From: Nonomuraea sp. NBC_00507
GTDB taxonomy: Bacteria; Actinomycetota; Actinomycetes; Streptosporangiales; Streptosporangiaceae
Length of the DNA: 64,000 nucleotides
Assembly (NCBI RefSeq): GCF_036013525.1
Contig: NZ_CP107853.1
Location: forward strand, 3,410,001 to 3,474,000
Direction of reading: 5' to 3'
Shown here: piece after piece, positions 62,708 to 64,000 of the stretch
Numbering within the stretch: position 1 is the stretch's first letter
Layout: each line of letters begins with the position of its first letter
Position numbers and translations under genes: made by a program
Notes under the pieces: model-generated
Databases searched by the model: none
Seen by the model: the letters and a program-made list of their open reading frames with translations, nothing else
Told to the model about the DNA's origin: nothing

Positions 62708-63556
62708 GTGACACCTTCAGTTTCGCGCCCCCCAGAAGCGGTACTGACAGCATTCGGCATCCGCGCTGATCCAGTGGTATTACCAGGCGGCAAGGGCGGC
62801 ACCTGGCGAGCTGATCAGGTGGTCCTTAAGCCCGTGGAGTTCTTGGCGGAGACGCTCTGGCGAGCGGAGGTGCTTGCCGCCCTGCCCGACTCGGCCGAAT
62901 TCAGAATTGCCCGCCCCGTTCGGACCTTGGACGGGACATGGGTGATCGACGGTTGGGAGGCGTCTCGGCTCATCGAGGGCGTCCCGGATGTCGGGCGTCA
63001 GGATGACGTGCTGCGCGCCGGCATCGCCTTTCACACAGCCATCGCGAGCCTGCCCCGTCCTGAATTCTTGGACCTCCGCGACGACCCCTGGTCCATCGGT
63101 GACCGTGTCGCATGGGAGGAATTGCCCATCCAGGCATGCCCGCTGGCCCTGAACCTGCTGGAGCCGCTGGTGCGCGCTCGCCGCCCGGTCAATCTCGCCT
63201 CGCAAGCGGTTCATGGGGATCTACCCGGCAACGTGCTGTTCGCGGACGGCCAGCCACCAGCGATCATCGATTGGCCCGTTTACTGGCGCCCCGCATCATG
63301 GGCGGCAGCGGTCGCGGTGGTCGATGCATTGTGCTGGTATGGCGCTTCACCCGAGTTGGCCGCCCGGTGGTCGCATCTGCCGGCCTGGGGCCAGATGCTG
63401 ATCCGTGCTCTGATCTACCGGATTGCCACCCACGAAACGGCATTCGGCTCCTCCGGATGGACACCCGACCAGGTTGCGGCATACCTGCCCACCATCAATC
63501 TCGCTGTTGTCTATGCCGACCACGGTGTCGACCCCGCGCATCCCCGCAGTCCATGA
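62708..63556 (+). CDS. Aminoglycoside-phosphotransferase-like (APH fold) protein
   Basis: The 282-residue protein has the kinase-like motif AVHGDLPGNVLFADGQPPAI followed by IDWPVYWRPASWAAAV: H-G-D-x4-N is the catalytic loop and I-D-W the metal-binding motif. A lysine in DQVVLKPVEFLAE would hold ATP. It belongs to the small actinobacterial group annotated as APH-like with IDWP; the substrate is unknown and not necessarily an antibiotic. The start is a GTG at 62708. Confidence 0.75.
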   Translation: MTPSVSRPPEAVLTAFGIRADPVVLPGGKGGTWRADQVVLKPVEFLAETLWRAEVLAALPDSAEFRIARPVRTLDGTWVIDGWEASRLIEGVPDVGRQDDVLRAGIAFHTAIASLPRPEFLDLRDDPWSIGDRVAWEELPIQACPLALNLLEPLVRARRPVNLASQAVHGDLPGNVLFADGQPPAIIDWPVYWRPASWAAAVAVVDALCWYGASPELAARWSHLPAWGQMLIRALIYRIATHETAFGSSGWTPDQVAAYLPTINLAVVYADHGVDPAHPRSP

Positions 63557-63648
63557 CCGACGCCCGATACGGCCGAAACGATAAGACTCCCCATCTCCTT
63601 CCAACACGCTGCGTGACGATGCCCCGAGCAGATTGAGAGGTGTGAATC

Positions 63649-64000
63649 GTGGGCTCAACAGGGTTGTGGGTGGTCGGTGCCATCCCTGATGAAGAGGCCC
63701 GGACACTACCGGATCGCTACATCCATCTCCTACAGTCAGGCGACCGGGACAGGCCGCCGGATTTTCGCGAGACGCTTGCGTGGTGGTCGAACGGCGGTGA
63801 CCAAGAGCCCTTCTTCGAGCACCCCGCGGACCCTCACGGCCCTTTGATACCCACGCCGACCGCCCGGCGATTCGCGGACTTCATCGACGACGCCAACGCG
63901 CCTACCGAGGCGACGGAAGCCATGCGGGACGCGAGCATGACGCTCATGCCCGAGGCGGAGGGCGCCGGTCTGTTCGTCGCGACTGCCCGCAAGGCGAACC
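63649..64000 (+). CDS. Hypothetical protein (3' end outside window)
   Basis: A GTG at 63649, eight bases after GAGAGG, opens a frame of at least 117 codons that leaves the window. It begins GSTGLWVVGAIPDEEARTLP and has balanced actinobacterial composition, soluble, with no signal peptide. A segment FRETLAWWSNGGDQEPFFEH stands out. The family is not recognised. Confidence 0.6.
   Translation, partial: MGSTGLWVVGAIPDEEARTLPDRYIHLLQSGDRDRPPDFRETLAWWSNGGDQEPFFEHPADPHGPLIPTPTARRFADFIDDANAPTEATEAMRDASMTLMPEAEGAGLFVATARKAN

Overview
The window is high-GC actinobacterial DNA. Valine (GTG) and leucine (TTG) starts are frequent, stop/start overlaps of the GTGA or ATGA type are common, and the galU–moeA–moaC–mog–acetyltransferase–sepX gene order is typical of mycelial Actinomycetes. 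A member of the Streptosporangiaceae (Nonomuraea-like) is my best guess. That is an inference from gene content; no rRNA is present to confirm it.

Layout. 1–9.3 kb: secreted hypothetical proteins, a PfkB kinase, a large STAND NTPase–TPR–ADP-ribosylglycohydrolase protein, and a three-gene cluster (large helical protein, lipoprotein, WXG100-like protein) that looks linked to type VII secretion. 9.6–13.2 kb: a second STAND protein (HTH + P-loop + about 17 copies of a 35-residue repeat). 13.88–22.09 kb: an integrated element of the actinomycete integrative (AICE/pSAM2) type. It is bounded by a perfect 46-bp direct repeat and lies at the 3' end of a tRNA-Arg(CCT) gene. It carries a GntR-type repressor with visible operators, a purC paralogue, small zinc-ribbon proteins, a DUF5131 (Gp37/Gp68) protein, a RepSA-type initiator, an excisionase and a tyrosine integrase. 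No FtsK/TraB-like transfer gene is visible. A diverged copy of its integrase-side flank sits just outside the other end, which suggests an older, decayed element and stepwise accretion at this tRNA.

22.1–33.5 kb is conserved chromosome: an M15 peptidase, SAF-domain protein, mtnP, FmdB-type protein, K+/H+ antiporter, 5-formyl-THF cyclo-ligase, galU, moeA/glp, moaC, mog, an acetyltransferase, sepX/glpR and tRNA-Ala(CGC). The moeA and sepX products are homologues of the Glp/GlpR (SepX) division proteins.

33.5–64 kb is accessory and decayed. Intact genes include a DUF4386/TetR pair, a MerR regulator with a serine hydrolase, an HxlR/MFS/metallo-hydrolase group, rifampin phosphotransferase with a rifamycin-associated element, thyA–dfrA, ECF sigma and MarR/MFS/nitroreductase clusters, and an LRR–AbfB surface protein. 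Between them lie many gene relics: TolB-like propeller, purH tail, SDRs, LysR, DUF6204, transposases, a solute-binding protein tail and a chimeric sigma factor. Two families of short intergenic repeats also occur here. Several breaks are single-base changes in G or C runs and could be assembly errors; at least one (a 14-bp tandem duplication at 53.39 kb) is a clear structural change.
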